A DNA stretch of 5,535 nt from Nitrosomonas eutropha. Its GTDB lineage: Bacteria > Pseudomonadota > Gammaproteobacteria > Burkholderiales > Nitrosomonadaceae. The stretch lies in the NCBI GenBank assembly GCA_014584635.1, contig JACTML010000051.1, positions 1 to 5,535 on the forward strand. Direction: 5' to 3'. A program made the translations under genes and the position numbers. The notes below the pieces were generated by a model. It saw nothing but the letters and a program-made list of their open reading frames with translations. It had not been told where the DNA came from and ran no database searches. Positions 1-5,535 of this stretch are shown piece after piece (position 1 is the stretch's first letter; every line of letters starts with the position of its first letter).

Positions 1-1
1 T

Positions 2-154
2 ACCGCTACCCGTAATTCCCTGTTGTACGCTTTGGGTGGTTTACTGGTCGGCCTGCTTCTGTATGTAATCTTTGTTGCCGGACGTAACCATATCAAACAA
101 TGTGCCATGGCAGTACTGACAAGAATCAAGGGCAAAAAAGGGGAGGAAGCATAA
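2..154 (+). CDS. C-terminal end of a membrane-anchored protein (5' end outside window)
   Basis: The frame is open from the window edge to a TAA at 152-154, giving the last 50 residues of a longer protein. It has one clear hydrophobic helix of about 20 residues (roughly residues 7-28 of the visible part, rich in Leu, Gly and Val). A basic tail with several Lys/Arg follows and ends GKKGEEA. A helix followed by a positive tail suggests a C-terminal anchor with the tail in the cytoplasm and the missing N-terminal part in the periplasm. The stop codon overlaps the next start by one base (TAATG), so the two genes are probably co-transcribed and translationally coupled. The helix resembles the C-terminal helix of the cupredoxin downstream (shared G-L-L-x-G-L-L-L pattern). 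The family cannot be named from this fragment. A copper-site protein of the AmoD/PmoD kind, which has the same signal-peptide-plus-tail-anchor layout, is one possibility, but this is a guess from context only. Confidence 0.8.
   Translation, partial: TATRNSLLYALGGLLVGLLLYVIFVAGRNHIKQCAMAVLTRIKGKKGEEA
140..146 (+). promoter_or_regulatory. Strong Shine-Dalgarno site fixing the start at 154
   Basis: GGGGAGG lies seven bases before the ATG at 154, an almost ideal ribosome binding site at ideal spacing. It selects this ATG over an in-frame codon at 100 that would add 18 hydrophilic residues ahead of an obvious signal peptide. The site lies inside the last codons of the upstream gene, so ribosomes finishing that gene can restart here. 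Confidence 0.85.
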
Positions 155-708
155 TGAATACGAAATTCAAAATCATCTTTGTGCTGGCTGCCTCTCTGCC
201 GCTCTGTCTGGATGCTGCAGCACAGCAACAAACTTCTTCCGATGAGCACGCTCAACATGATCAACATGCCCAGCATGAACATGATCACAGCGGACATGAC
301 ATGAGCACCGGCAGTGAAGCCATGGCCGGACATGAGCATGGACACGAACACGAACATGAGCACGCTCACGAAGAACACGGTACTGATGCTCAAGCACATG
401 AGGAAGAGCAGGTTCACGATCATGTTCATGAAGGACACAGTATCGATGCGGAATCGCACCAGCATGCATCCGAGCATACCGGGCATATGGGCGGCGACGC
501 TGATGATCACGGCGATATGCATCATCATCACCACATGGAAGATGGCCATATCATGGATCACGAGGGCACCATGATCATGGGGCAAAACCTCGACAAACTG
601 CCCAGCGGCTGCAAGGCGGTTTCCGAGGAAGTGGAAATTACCGTTCGCGCAGGCAGAAAATACGCGGAAAGATTTCCCGGAACGGTTTTTGCCTTTGATC
701 AGCATTAA
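154..708 (+). CDS. Secreted His-rich metal-binding protein, N-terminal part of a frameshifted cupredoxin
   Basis: The 184-residue product begins with a typical Sec signal peptide: MNTKFK, a hydrophobic core, and a likely cleavage after AAA near residue 23. The cysteine at 18 lacks a proper lipobox, so a lipoprotein is unlikely. Residues 32-136 contain 32 histidines by my count, mostly as HE, HD and HG pairs with Met and Asp, plus a run of five His at 123-127. This composition is typical of periplasmic copper, nickel or zinc buffering segments. From about residue 139 the sequence becomes ordinary folded protein (GTMIMGQNLDKLPSGC, then beta-strand-like EVEITV) and looks like the first strands of a cupredoxin. 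It stops abruptly at FDQH followed by TAA, before any of the core copper ligands. The remaining strands lie in the next frame downstream, so this is probably the front part of one protein of about 355 residues. Copper is the likeliest metal, inferred from the cupredoxin. Confidence 0.8.
   Translation: MNTKFKIIFVLAASLPLCLDAAAQQQTSSDEHAQHDQHAQHEHDHSGHDMSTGSEAMAGHEHGHEHEHEHAHEEHGTDAQAHEEEQVHDHVHEGHSIDAESHQHASEHTGHMGGDADDHGDMHHHHHMEDGHIMDHEGTMIMGQNLDKLPSGCKAVSEEVEITVRAGRKYAERFPGTVFAFDQH
247..561 (+). repeat. Degenerate His-codon repeat tract (HE/HD/HG-rich segment)
   Basis: This stretch encodes residues 32-136 of the His-rich protein and is dominated by CAT/CAC codons alternating with GAA, GAG, GAT, GAC or GGA. 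Examples are the CATGAGCATGGACACGAACA region at about 331-350 and the five-His run at 520-534. It is a loose codon-level repeat, not a perfect tandem array. Such tracts tend to change length by slippage or unequal recombination, so repeat number may differ between strains. Confidence 0.6.
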
Positions 709-1219
709 GCCCTGTTCAAAGGTGACTTTCCATTTTTCCAATGAAGATAACGTTCGCCATCAATTCATGATGCACGGCCTGCCTAAGTATATTTACCAGT
801 ATGGCATGTTCCACCTGGAAGTGACGGGCCCCAAAACTGTCTCCGGCACGATTATTGTACCGGGCGGAGATGACACCTTGCTGGTGCACTGTGACATCGC
901 ACAGCATATGGAAAAAGGCATGAAAGCCCAGCTTGTTATTGGCAACGGAAAGCAGGATATTCCCAGCATTCCCGGTTTGACGCCTTACAACATCAACGAC
1001 GTTTATGAAGAAGAGGATCTGCCTAAGGTAACAACAACCGAGAACAAGGAAGATAAAAGCAAGGTGGTCAGGGAAATTACCAAATCCCTTACCAGCAGTG
1101 ATACGCAAAACTTTGTTACTCTTCTGGGTGGAGCGCTTCTGGGATTGCTCCTTGCCCCACTCTTCAGGAAAATTATTCCAGGCAGAAAAACTGCCGAGAA
1201 AAATGAAGAGCAAAGCTAA
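689..1219 (+). CDS. Cupredoxin core and C-terminal membrane anchor (distal part of frameshifted gene)
   Basis: This frame continues the protein above. Numbering from the TTG at 689, it contains SKVTFHFSNED, then RHQFMMHGLP (H24 and H29 are candidate ligands), a Gly-Met-Phe-His strand at 39-42, and LVHCDIAQHMEKGM. The last gives C68, H73 and M78, a C-x4-H-x4-M copper-binding loop like that of rusticyanin-type type 1 sites. An acidic, Lys-rich linker follows (about 105-140). A hydrophobic helix at 141-159 and a basic tail then form a C-terminal anchor, placing the cupredoxin in the periplasm. The frame has no convincing start: TTG 689 lies inside the preceding gene, lacks a good ribosome site, and would give a product with neither signal peptide nor the first beta strands. 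I read it as the second half of one gene and not an independent protein. The likely role is electron transfer or copper handling at the outer face of the inner membrane; the partner is unknown. The intrinsic terminator follows 24 bases after the stop. Confidence 0.8.
   Translation: MPLISIKPCSKVTFHFSNEDNVRHQFMMHGLPKYIYQYGMFHLEVTGPKTVSGTIIVPGGDDTLLVHCDIAQHMEKGMKAQLVIGNGKQDIPSIPGLTPYNINDVYEEEDLPKVTTTENKEDKSKVVREITKSLTSSDTQNFVTLLGGALLGLLLAPLFRKIIPGRKTAEKNEEQS
703..709 (+). other. Apparent frameshift junction within the cupredoxin gene
   Basis: The upstream frame reads Asp-Gln-His then TAA at 706-708. Skipping one base (T706) joins it to Lys-Pro-Cys-Ser-Lys-Val in the downstream frame, which continues the cupredoxin. 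The shift equals one extra base or a loss of 3n+2 bases. From memory of related proteins, a few residues normally separate the Asp-Gln-His and Pro-Cys motifs, which favours a small deletion; this was not verified by alignment. A sequencing error or a real inactivating mutation both fit. Programmed +1 shifting is less likely, because the His codon CAT would have to re-pair on ATT. Confidence 0.65.
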
Positions 1220-1243
1220 CCAAATGATTTGCTGAAATTACTC

Positions 1244-1275
1244 AACCCCTTGTAACTCACGCAAGGGGTTTTTTT
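1244..1275 (+). terminator. Rho-independent terminator after the copper unit
   Basis: AACCCCTTG at 1244-1252 pairs perfectly with CAAGGGGTT at 1262-1270, giving a nine-base-pair GC-rich stem that a T-G pair can extend, with a short loop. A run of seven T follows at 1269-1275. It lies 24 bases after the cupredoxin stop and 11 bases from the end of convergent galE. In the galE direction the hairpin is followed by GAGTAATTT and not by a T run, so it should act mainly on rightward transcription. Confidence 0.92.
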
Positions 1276-1286
1276 ATTGACTGCAT

Positions 1287-2297
1287 TTAAACAAACCCTT
1301 CCGGATTTTGCTGTTGCCAGCGCCAGTGGTCACGGCACATCGCTGCCAGGTCACGCTGTGCTTTCCAGCCTAGTATTTTTTCAGCCAGAACCGGATCCGC
1401 GTAGCAGGTAGCCACGTCACCTGGTCGTCTGGCGGCCAACTGATAAGCCACTTGCCTTTGGCTGGCTTGCTCAAAAGCCTTCACCACATCCAGCACGCTG
1501 TAACCTGTCCCCGTTCCTAGATTCACCGCAATACACTGTGATCCAGAAGCCAAATAATCCAGCGCGCTGAGATGCCCTAACGCCAGATCAACCACGTGGA
1601 TATAATCCCGTACGCCGGTGCCATCGTGTGTCAGGTAGTCACTGCCCCACACATTCAGATAGGCGCGTCGCCCCACCGCTACTTGCGCCACATACGGCAT
1701 CAGATTATTGGGAATTCCTTGCGGATCTTCGCCGATCAACCCGCTGCCATGCGCTCCGACCGGATTAAAATAGCGCAGGATAGCAATACGAAATTGCGGC
1801 TTGGCCTGATACAGATCACGCAGCATGTCTTCAATCATCAGCTTGCTGCGACCATAAGGATTAGTGGCGGACAGCGGATGATCTTCCGTCAGAGGTAAAC
1901 GTTGCGGTTCGCCATACACTGTTGCGGACGAGCTAAACACCAGTGTATCTACACCGCAGTTTTGCATGGCAGCCAGCAGACGCAGGGTACCAACTACGTT
2001 ATTGTCATAATATTCCAGTGGTCTGGCGACAGATTCCCCTACTGCCTTGAGTCCGGCAAAATGTATAACTGCCTCACAGCCATGCTCTTTCAGCGCGGTT
2101 TCAAGTGCTGCCTGATTGAGGATATCTTCCCTGACGACAGCCAGCTTTTTACCGGTAATCTTTTCCACCCGGCGCAGTGCTTCCGGATGGCTGTTGCAGA
2201 AATTATCAAACACAACCACGTCATGCCCGGCAGCCAACAATTCCACACAGGTATGCGAACCTATATACCCCGCTCCACCCGTTACAAATACTTTCAT
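1287..2297 (-). CDS. galE: UDP-glucose 4-epimerase
   Basis: GalE interconverts UDP-glucose and UDP-galactose with tightly bound NAD in the cytoplasm, supplying galactose for lipopolysaccharide or exopolysaccharide. The 336-residue product is near the 338 of E. coli GalE and appears complete. It is an extended short-chain dehydrogenase: NAD-binding GGAGYIG at 7-13, [11 protein letters not shown] at 79-89, SSSATVYG at 122-129 with catalytic S124, and the YxxxK pair Y148/K152. Substrate-domain motifs include YFNPVGAH (176-183), NNLMPY (197-202) and RDYIHV (230-235). The ATG at 2297 is supported by TAAGG seven bases upstream and by the Rossmann motif beginning almost at once. The position matching E. 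coli Tyr299 appears to be C298 (in GDVATCYAD), as in epimerases that also accept N-acetylated sugars, so UDP-GlcNAc/UDP-GalNAc may be substrates too. No other sugar gene is visible. The gene is convergent with the copper unit and divergent from glxR, so it is probably transcribed alone. Confidence 0.96.
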   Translation of the reverse strand: MKVFVTGGAGYIGSHTCVELLAAGHDVVVFDNFCNSHPEALRRVEKITGKKLAVVREDILNQAALETALKEHGCEAVIHFAGLKAVGESVARPLEYYDNNVVGTLRLLAAMQNCGVDTLVFSSSATVYGEPQRLPLTEDHPLSATNPYGRSKLMIEDMLRDLYQAKPQFRIAILRYFNPVGAHGSGLIGEDPQGIPNNLMPYVAQVAVGRRAYLNVWGSDYLTHDGTGVRDYIHVVDLALGHLSALDYLASGSQCIAVNLGTGTGYSVLDVVKAFEQASQRQVAYQLAARRPGDVATCYADPVLAEKILGWKAQRDLAAMCRDHWRWQQQNPEGFV

Positions 2298-2361
2298 ACG
2301 GATACCTTAAGAATAAAAACGTGCGATTTATACGGATAACATTAATCCATAAAATACGGGC

Positions 2362-2370
2362 TGTTATACT
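2362..2370 (+). promoter_or_regulatory. Extended -10 promoter for glxR-glcDE
   Basis: TGTTATACT fits the extended -10 form TGnTATAAT with one mismatch. At 17-bp spacing the -35 position (2342-2347, TTAATC) matches TTGACA poorly, as is common for extended -10 promoters. Transcription would start near 2377, leaving a leader of about 75 bases before glxR. This is the best promoter-like site in the 155-bp divergent gap (2298-2452). No equally good promoter for galE was found; a TATAAA on the minus strand near 2331-2336 is the nearest candidate. An imperfect inverted repeat (GGCTGT at 2359-2364, ACAAGCC at 2371-2377) surrounds the -10 and could be an operator, though it is short. Confidence 0.45.
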
Positions 2371-2452
2371 ACAAGCCAATACATAGCGCACAGAAACAAA
2401 TAAATTGTTGCGTCACCAATAACGACTCATTCTCACCGTCACAACATATAAC

Positions 2453-3373
2453 ATGAAAAACATTGGTTTTATTGGCTTGGGCATCATGGGAAAGCCCATG
2501 GCAGGCCATCTTATCCAAGGTGGTTATCCTGTCTATCTGTATTCTCGCAGTGGTGTCCCTGATGAATTGACCACCTTAGGCGGAGTGGTGTGTGCTACCC
2601 CCACAGCGGTTGCTGAACAGGCAGACATTATTATCTTGATGCTGCCGGATACACCGGATGTTGAAAAAGTGCTGTTTGCTGACAACGGGGTGGTACAAGA
2701 TCTTGCTACCGCCCCAGCCCGGCCGCGGATCATCATCGATATGAGTACCATTTCACCGATTAAAACCCGGGATTTCGTCAAACAAATAAACCAGTTGGGG
2801 CATGATTACGCTGATGCACCAGTATCAGGCGGCGATATTGGTGCACAAAACGCTACTTTAACTATTATGGTGGGCGCCACCGAACCGGTTTTTGCCACTA
2901 TTCAGCCTATTCTGTCGCTCATGGGAAAAACCATCACTCATATCGGCGAGCCAGGTACCGGCCAGACTTGCAAGGCAGCCAACCAGATTATCGCTGCCTT
3001 GACATTGGAAGCAGTAGCCGAAGCACTGGTGTTTGTCTCCAAAGCGGGCGCCGATCCAAACAAGGTCAGGCAAGCTTTACTAGGCGGATTCGCCGCTTCG
3101 CGCATTCTGGAAGTACATGGCAAACGCATGATCGACCATGCTTTCACACCTGGTTTTCGCATTGATCTGCACATGAAGGATTTAGGGATCGCACTGGATT
3201 GCGCGACAGAATTGGGGGTGAGTTTGCCGGGCACGGCATTGACACAATCGCTCTACAACGCCTGTATTGCACAAGCAGACAGCCAGCTGGACAGCTCGGC
3301 CATCGTGCGTGTTCTTGAAAAACTGGCCAACCATACCGTTCGCTCTGACGTGACTCCCACTTATGAAGCGTAA
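2453..3373 (+). CDS. glxR: 2-hydroxy-3-oxopropionate (tartronate semialdehyde) reductase
   Basis: A 306-residue member of the beta-hydroxyacid dehydrogenase family, slightly longer than E. coli GarR/GlxR (about 294). It should reduce tartronate semialdehyde to D-glycerate with NAD(P)H in the cytoplasm. It opens with the Rossmann signature GFIGLGIMGKPM (5-16), has the substrate-binding DAPVSGG (121-127), the catalytic Lys174 in GQTCKAANQ, and KDLGIALD (242-249) in the C-terminal helical domain. FTPGFRIDLHMKDL (231-244) closely resembles the GarR/GlxR branch, which argues against 3-hydroxyisobutyrate dehydrogenase, although closely related glyoxylate reductases remain possible. No clear Shine-Dalgarno site precedes the ATG at 2453; the start is set by the Rossmann motif. 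It overlaps glcD by 11 bases, and pairing with glycolate oxidase genes supports a role in glycolate/glyoxylate salvage to glycerate. Glyoxylate carboligase, needed in between, is not in the window. Confidence 0.88.
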   Translation: MKNIGFIGLGIMGKPMAGHLIQGGYPVYLYSRSGVPDELTTLGGVVCATPTAVAEQADIIILMLPDTPDVEKVLFADNGVVQDLATAPARPRIIIDMSTISPIKTRDFVKQINQLGHDYADAPVSGGDIGAQNATLTIMVGATEPVFATIQPILSLMGKTITHIGEPGTGQTCKAANQIIAALTLEAVAEALVFVSKAGADPNKVRQALLGGFAASRILEVHGKRMIDHAFTPGFRIDLHMKDLGIALDCATELGVSLPGTALTQSLYNACIAQADSQLDSSAIVRVLEKLANHTVRSDVTPTYEA

Positions 3374-4817
3374 ACAGCTGATCAGCGCTTTTTTACAATT
3401 TTTGCCTGAAGAGGCGGTGCTACACGAAGCGGAAGAACTGCGGCCATACGAATGTGATGCACTCTCAGCCTACCGGCAACTGCCGATGCTGGTTGTATTA
3501 CCGCGCACTGAAGCAGAAATCATCAGGATCCTGCAAATTTGTCATACTGAGCAAGTGCCTGTTGTCGCGCGCGGTTCCGGCACCGGTCTTTCGGGTGGCG
3601 CGCAACCGCATGCGGAGGGGGTGTTATTATCATTAGCCAAACTCAACCGTATTCTGGAAATCGATCCTCTTGCCTGCACAGCACGCGTTCAGCCGGGCGT
3701 GCGCAACTTGGCGATCAGTGAAGCAGCTGCGCCCTACGGTATGTATTACGCCCCCGATCCTTCCTCTCAAATTGCCTGCAGTATTGGCGGCAATGTGGCA
3801 GAAAATTCTGGTGGCGTGCATTGCCTGAAATATGGCCTTACCGTGCACAATATTTTGCGTCTGCGCGTACTGACAATCGCAGGCGAAGTGCTGGAAATTG
3901 GTTTGGAAGCGCTTGACAGTCCCGGTTTTGATTTGCTGGCATTGATGACCGGCAGTGAGGGCATGCTTGGTATTGTCACTGAAATCACGGTTAAATTGCT
4001 CCCCAAACCGGAAACAGTACAGTTGGTTATGGCTGTATTCAATGACATCAGCCTGGCTGGTGAAGCGGTAGCCAACGTTATTCGGGCGGGAATTATTCCT
4101 GCCGGCATGGAAATGATGGATAAACTGACTATCCACGCGGTCGAGGATTTTGTCCACGCCGGCTATGATCTGGAAGGCGCCGCCATTCTCCTGTGTGAAT
4201 CCGACGGCATGGCGGAAGAAGTCACCAGCGAAATCGAACAGATTCAAACCATTTTACAGGCCAGCGGCGCTATTCGCATTCGCGTGGCACGTGACGAAGC
4301 CGAACGGCAGCTTTTCTGGGCCGGGCGCAAAGCCGCCTTTCCAGCGGCCGGCCGAGTTTCGCCGGATTACTATTGCATGGATGGCACCATCCCGCGTAAA
4401 CACCTGGCGCGCGTGCTGGAACAAATTGAACAGCTCTCGACAGAATACAACCTGCGTTGCATGAATGTATTTCATGCAGGGGATGGCAACCTGCATCCAT
4501 TGATTCTGTACGACGCCAACCAACCCGGAGAGCTGGCAAAAGCAGAAGCATTTGGCGCACGCATCCTGGAAATCTGCATTGAATTCGGTGGATCAGTAAC
4601 TGGTGAACACGGGGTAGGCATCGAAAAACTCAATCAGATGTGTCTGCAATTCAGCGATGCCGAACGCGATGTATTTCACGCAATTAAAGCAGCCTTTGAT
4701 CCGCAAGTGTTGCTCAACCCTGGCAAGGCGATTCCTGAGTTGCATCGCTGCGCTGAATTGGGTGCCATGCATGTTCACCGAGGTGCTGAAAAATTTCCGG
4801 ACATACCAAGGTTCTGA
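3363..4817 (+). CDS. glcD: Glycolate oxidase FAD-linked subunit GlcD
   Basis: The FAD-binding catalytic subunit of the membrane-associated glycolate oxidase (glycolate dehydrogenase) GlcDEF, which oxidises glycolate to glyoxylate and passes electrons to the respiratory chain. At 484 residues it is close to E. coli GlcD (499). Order of motifs: PYECDALSAYR (28-38), the FAD PP-loop ARGSGTGLSGGA (69-80), PDPSSQ (131-136), GGNVAENSGG (142-151), KYGLTVHN (156-163) and TGSEGMLGI (196-204). The C-terminal FAD-oxidase domain has DYYCMDGTIPR (335-345), HAGDGNLHP (371-379) and GEHGVGIEK (414-422), ending LNPGK (451-455). The tail LHRCAELGAMHVHRG (460-474) is characteristic of GlcD and separates it from D-lactate dehydrogenases. 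The start ATG overlaps the end of glxR by 11 bases and has no obvious ribosome site, so translation is probably coupled. It is followed three bases later by glcE. Confidence 0.96.
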   Translation: MKRKQLISAFLQFLPEEAVLHEAEELRPYECDALSAYRQLPMLVVLPRTEAEIIRILQICHTEQVPVVARGSGTGLSGGAQPHAEGVLLSLAKLNRILEIDPLACTARVQPGVRNLAISEAAAPYGMYYAPDPSSQIACSIGGNVAENSGGVHCLKYGLTVHNILRLRVLTIAGEVLEIGLEALDSPGFDLLALMTGSEGMLGIVTEITVKLLPKPETVQLVMAVFNDISLAGEAVANVIRAGIIPAGMEMMDKLTIHAVEDFVHAGYDLEGAAILLCESDGMAEEVTSEIEQIQTILQASGAIRIRVARDEAERQLFWAGRKAAFPAAGRVSPDYYCMDGTIPRKHLARVLEQIEQLSTEYNLRCMNVFHAGDGNLHPLILYDANQPGELAKAEAFGARILEICIEFGGSVTGEHGVGIEKLNQMCLQFSDAERDVFHAIKAAFDPQVLLNPGKAIPELHRCAELGAMHVHRGAEKFPDIPRF

Positions 4818-4820
4818 TTC

Positions 4821-5535
4821 ATGCAAGCACAGGCCACACCTGATTATTTACTGCAAGCCATTACCCAGGCCATTGAAGCTAAACAGCCGTTGTGTATTCG
4901 CGGTGGCGGCAGCAAGGATTTTTACGGTAACTCGCAAGCACTGCAGCACACCGCGCTGAATACCGCCCGCTGGCAAGGTATTGTTGATTATGAACCAAGC
5001 GAACTGGTCGTAACTGCCCGCGCCGGCACGCCTTTGGCTGATCTGGAAAAACTGCTGCACGAACATGGCCAGATGCTTGCTTTTGAACCACCTTATTTCA
5101 ATACAGCTGCCACGCTAGGCGGTTGCGCTGCTGCCGGGTTATCCGGCCCTAGGCGGGCCTATACCGGCGCTGTGCGCGATTATGTTCTGGGTATGAAACT
5201 GCTGGATGGCCAGGGCAGAACGTTATCTTTCGGCGGACAAGTCATGAAAAATGTCGCCGGCTACGATGTCTCACGCCTCATGGTGGGTGCAATGGGCACA
5301 CTGAGCCTGTTACTGGAAGTGTCGCTCAAGGTATTGCCCCGACCCGCGACCGAACGCACGCTATGCATCCCAACCAATCAACCAGATGCCATCCACTTCA
5401 TGCGCCGCTGTTCTGCAGAACCGCTACCCGTCTCCGCCACCTGTTTTCTTGATGATCAGCTTTATATTCGTTTGTCCGGGCCCGAATCTGCAGTACGCAC
5501 CGCTCATGGCAGACTGGGCGGCGATATTATTGCTG
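4821..5535 (+). CDS. glcE: Glycolate oxidase FAD-binding subunit GlcE (3' end outside window)
   Basis: The frame runs open from ATG 4821 to the window edge, giving the first 238 residues; E. coli GlcE has about 350, so roughly a third is missing. GlcE is the second FAD-binding subunit of glycolate oxidase and is related to the N-terminal half of GlcD. Visible motifs are the short FAD loop IRGGGSKDFYG (26-36), TARAGTPLADLE (65-76), ATLGGCAAAGLSGPRR (97-112), RDYVLGMKLLDGQG (119-132) and the very characteristic VMKNVAGYDVSRL (141-153), then GAMGTLSLLLEVSLKVLP (156-173). AAGG at 4808-4811, nine bases upstream and inside the end of glcD, is a plausible ribosome site, and only three bases separate it from the glcD stop. 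No frame disruption is seen. The iron-sulfur subunit gene glcF would normally follow beyond the window. Confidence 0.95.
   Translation, partial: MQAQATPDYLLQAITQAIEAKQPLCIRGGGSKDFYGNSQALQHTALNTARWQGIVDYEPSELVVTARAGTPLADLEKLLHEHGQMLAFEPPYFNTAATLGGCAAAGLSGPRRAYTGAVRDYVLGMKLLDGQGRTLSFGGQVMKNVAGYDVSRLMVGAMGTLSLLLEVSLKVLPRPATERTLCIPTNQPDAIHFMRRCSAEPLPVSATCFLDDQLYIRLSGPESAVRTAHGRLGGDIIA

Noticed and set aside
100..153. Possible earlier start for the His-rich protein, adding 18 residues
   Set aside because: The codon at 100 is not ATG, and the extension would bury an evident signal peptide; the ATG at 154 has a near-ideal ribosome site.
247..561. CRISPR-like or tandem repeat array
   Set aside because: The repetition comes from alternating His and acidic codons in a coding frame; there are no constant repeats with unique spacers.
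716..1213. 165-codon open frame on the minus strand opposite the cupredoxin
   Set aside because: It lies wholly antisense to a recognisable cupredoxin, shows no family features and has no independent promoter or ribosome site; a shadow frame.
1902..2339. 145-codon plus-strand frame opposite the galE N-terminus, running into the intergenic gap
   Set aside because: It overlaps the conserved Rossmann region of galE on the other strand and its product has no recognisable features.
3633..4247. 204-codon open frame on the minus strand inside glcD
   Set aside because: It is antisense to strongly conserved glcD motifs; its Cys/His/Gln-rich translation resembles nothing known and reflects the codon use of glcD.
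1..5535. Mobile elements, tRNA or rRNA genes, defence systems
   Set aside because: No transposase or integrase frame, no terminal inverted repeats and no tRNA-like cloverleaf or rRNA motif was seen; apart from the copper unit the content is ordinary metabolism.

Overview
The window reads as bacterial chromosome from a Gram-negative proteobacterium. Two secreted or membrane-anchored genes with copper-protein character sit beside a UDP-glucose 4-epimerase and a glycolate-salvage operon. My best guess is a betaproteobacterial ammonia oxidiser of the Nitrosomonas type. That rests on the particular cupredoxin (His-rich head, C-terminal anchor, a C-x4-H-x4-M copper motif) next to a phosphoglycolate-salvage operon of the kind autotrophs use. 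It is inference from protein character and has not been checked by any search.

Layout. (1) Positions 2-1219 (+): the last 50 codons of a gene ending in one membrane helix, then, with a one-base stop/start overlap (TAATG), a secreted protein with an extremely His-rich N-terminal half. That frame stops at 708. The rest of what looks like the same protein, namely the cupredoxin core, an acidic linker and a C-terminal membrane helix, continues in the next frame to 1219. The gene therefore seems to be split by a frameshift near 703-709. A strong intrinsic terminator at 1244-1275 closes this unit. (2) Positions 1287-2297 (-): full-length galE, convergent with the copper unit. (3) Positions 2298-2452: a 155-bp divergent intergenic region with a good extended -10 promoter facing right. 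(4) Positions 2453-5535 (+): glxR (tartronate semialdehyde reductase), glcD and the first 238 codons of glcE, tightly packed as an operon. The window ends inside glcE; glcF would be expected next.

How the genes work together. GlcD and GlcE, with GlcF, oxidise glycolate to glyoxylate. Glyoxylate carboligase, not in this window, would condense two glyoxylates to tartronate semialdehyde, and GlxR reduces that to glycerate. This is the bacterial glycerate route for recovering carbon from 2-phosphoglycolate made by RubisCO oxygenation, or for using glycolate. The left unit probably handles copper in the periplasm: a His/Met/Asp-rich metal-binding head, a cupredoxin fold and a membrane anchor, preceded by another protein with a similar C-terminal anchor. 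GalE stands alone and supplies UDP-galactose, and possibly UDP-GalNAc, for surface polysaccharide.

The most unusual items are the His-rich cupredoxin, its apparent frameshift, and the similar tail anchors on the two neighbouring proteins.
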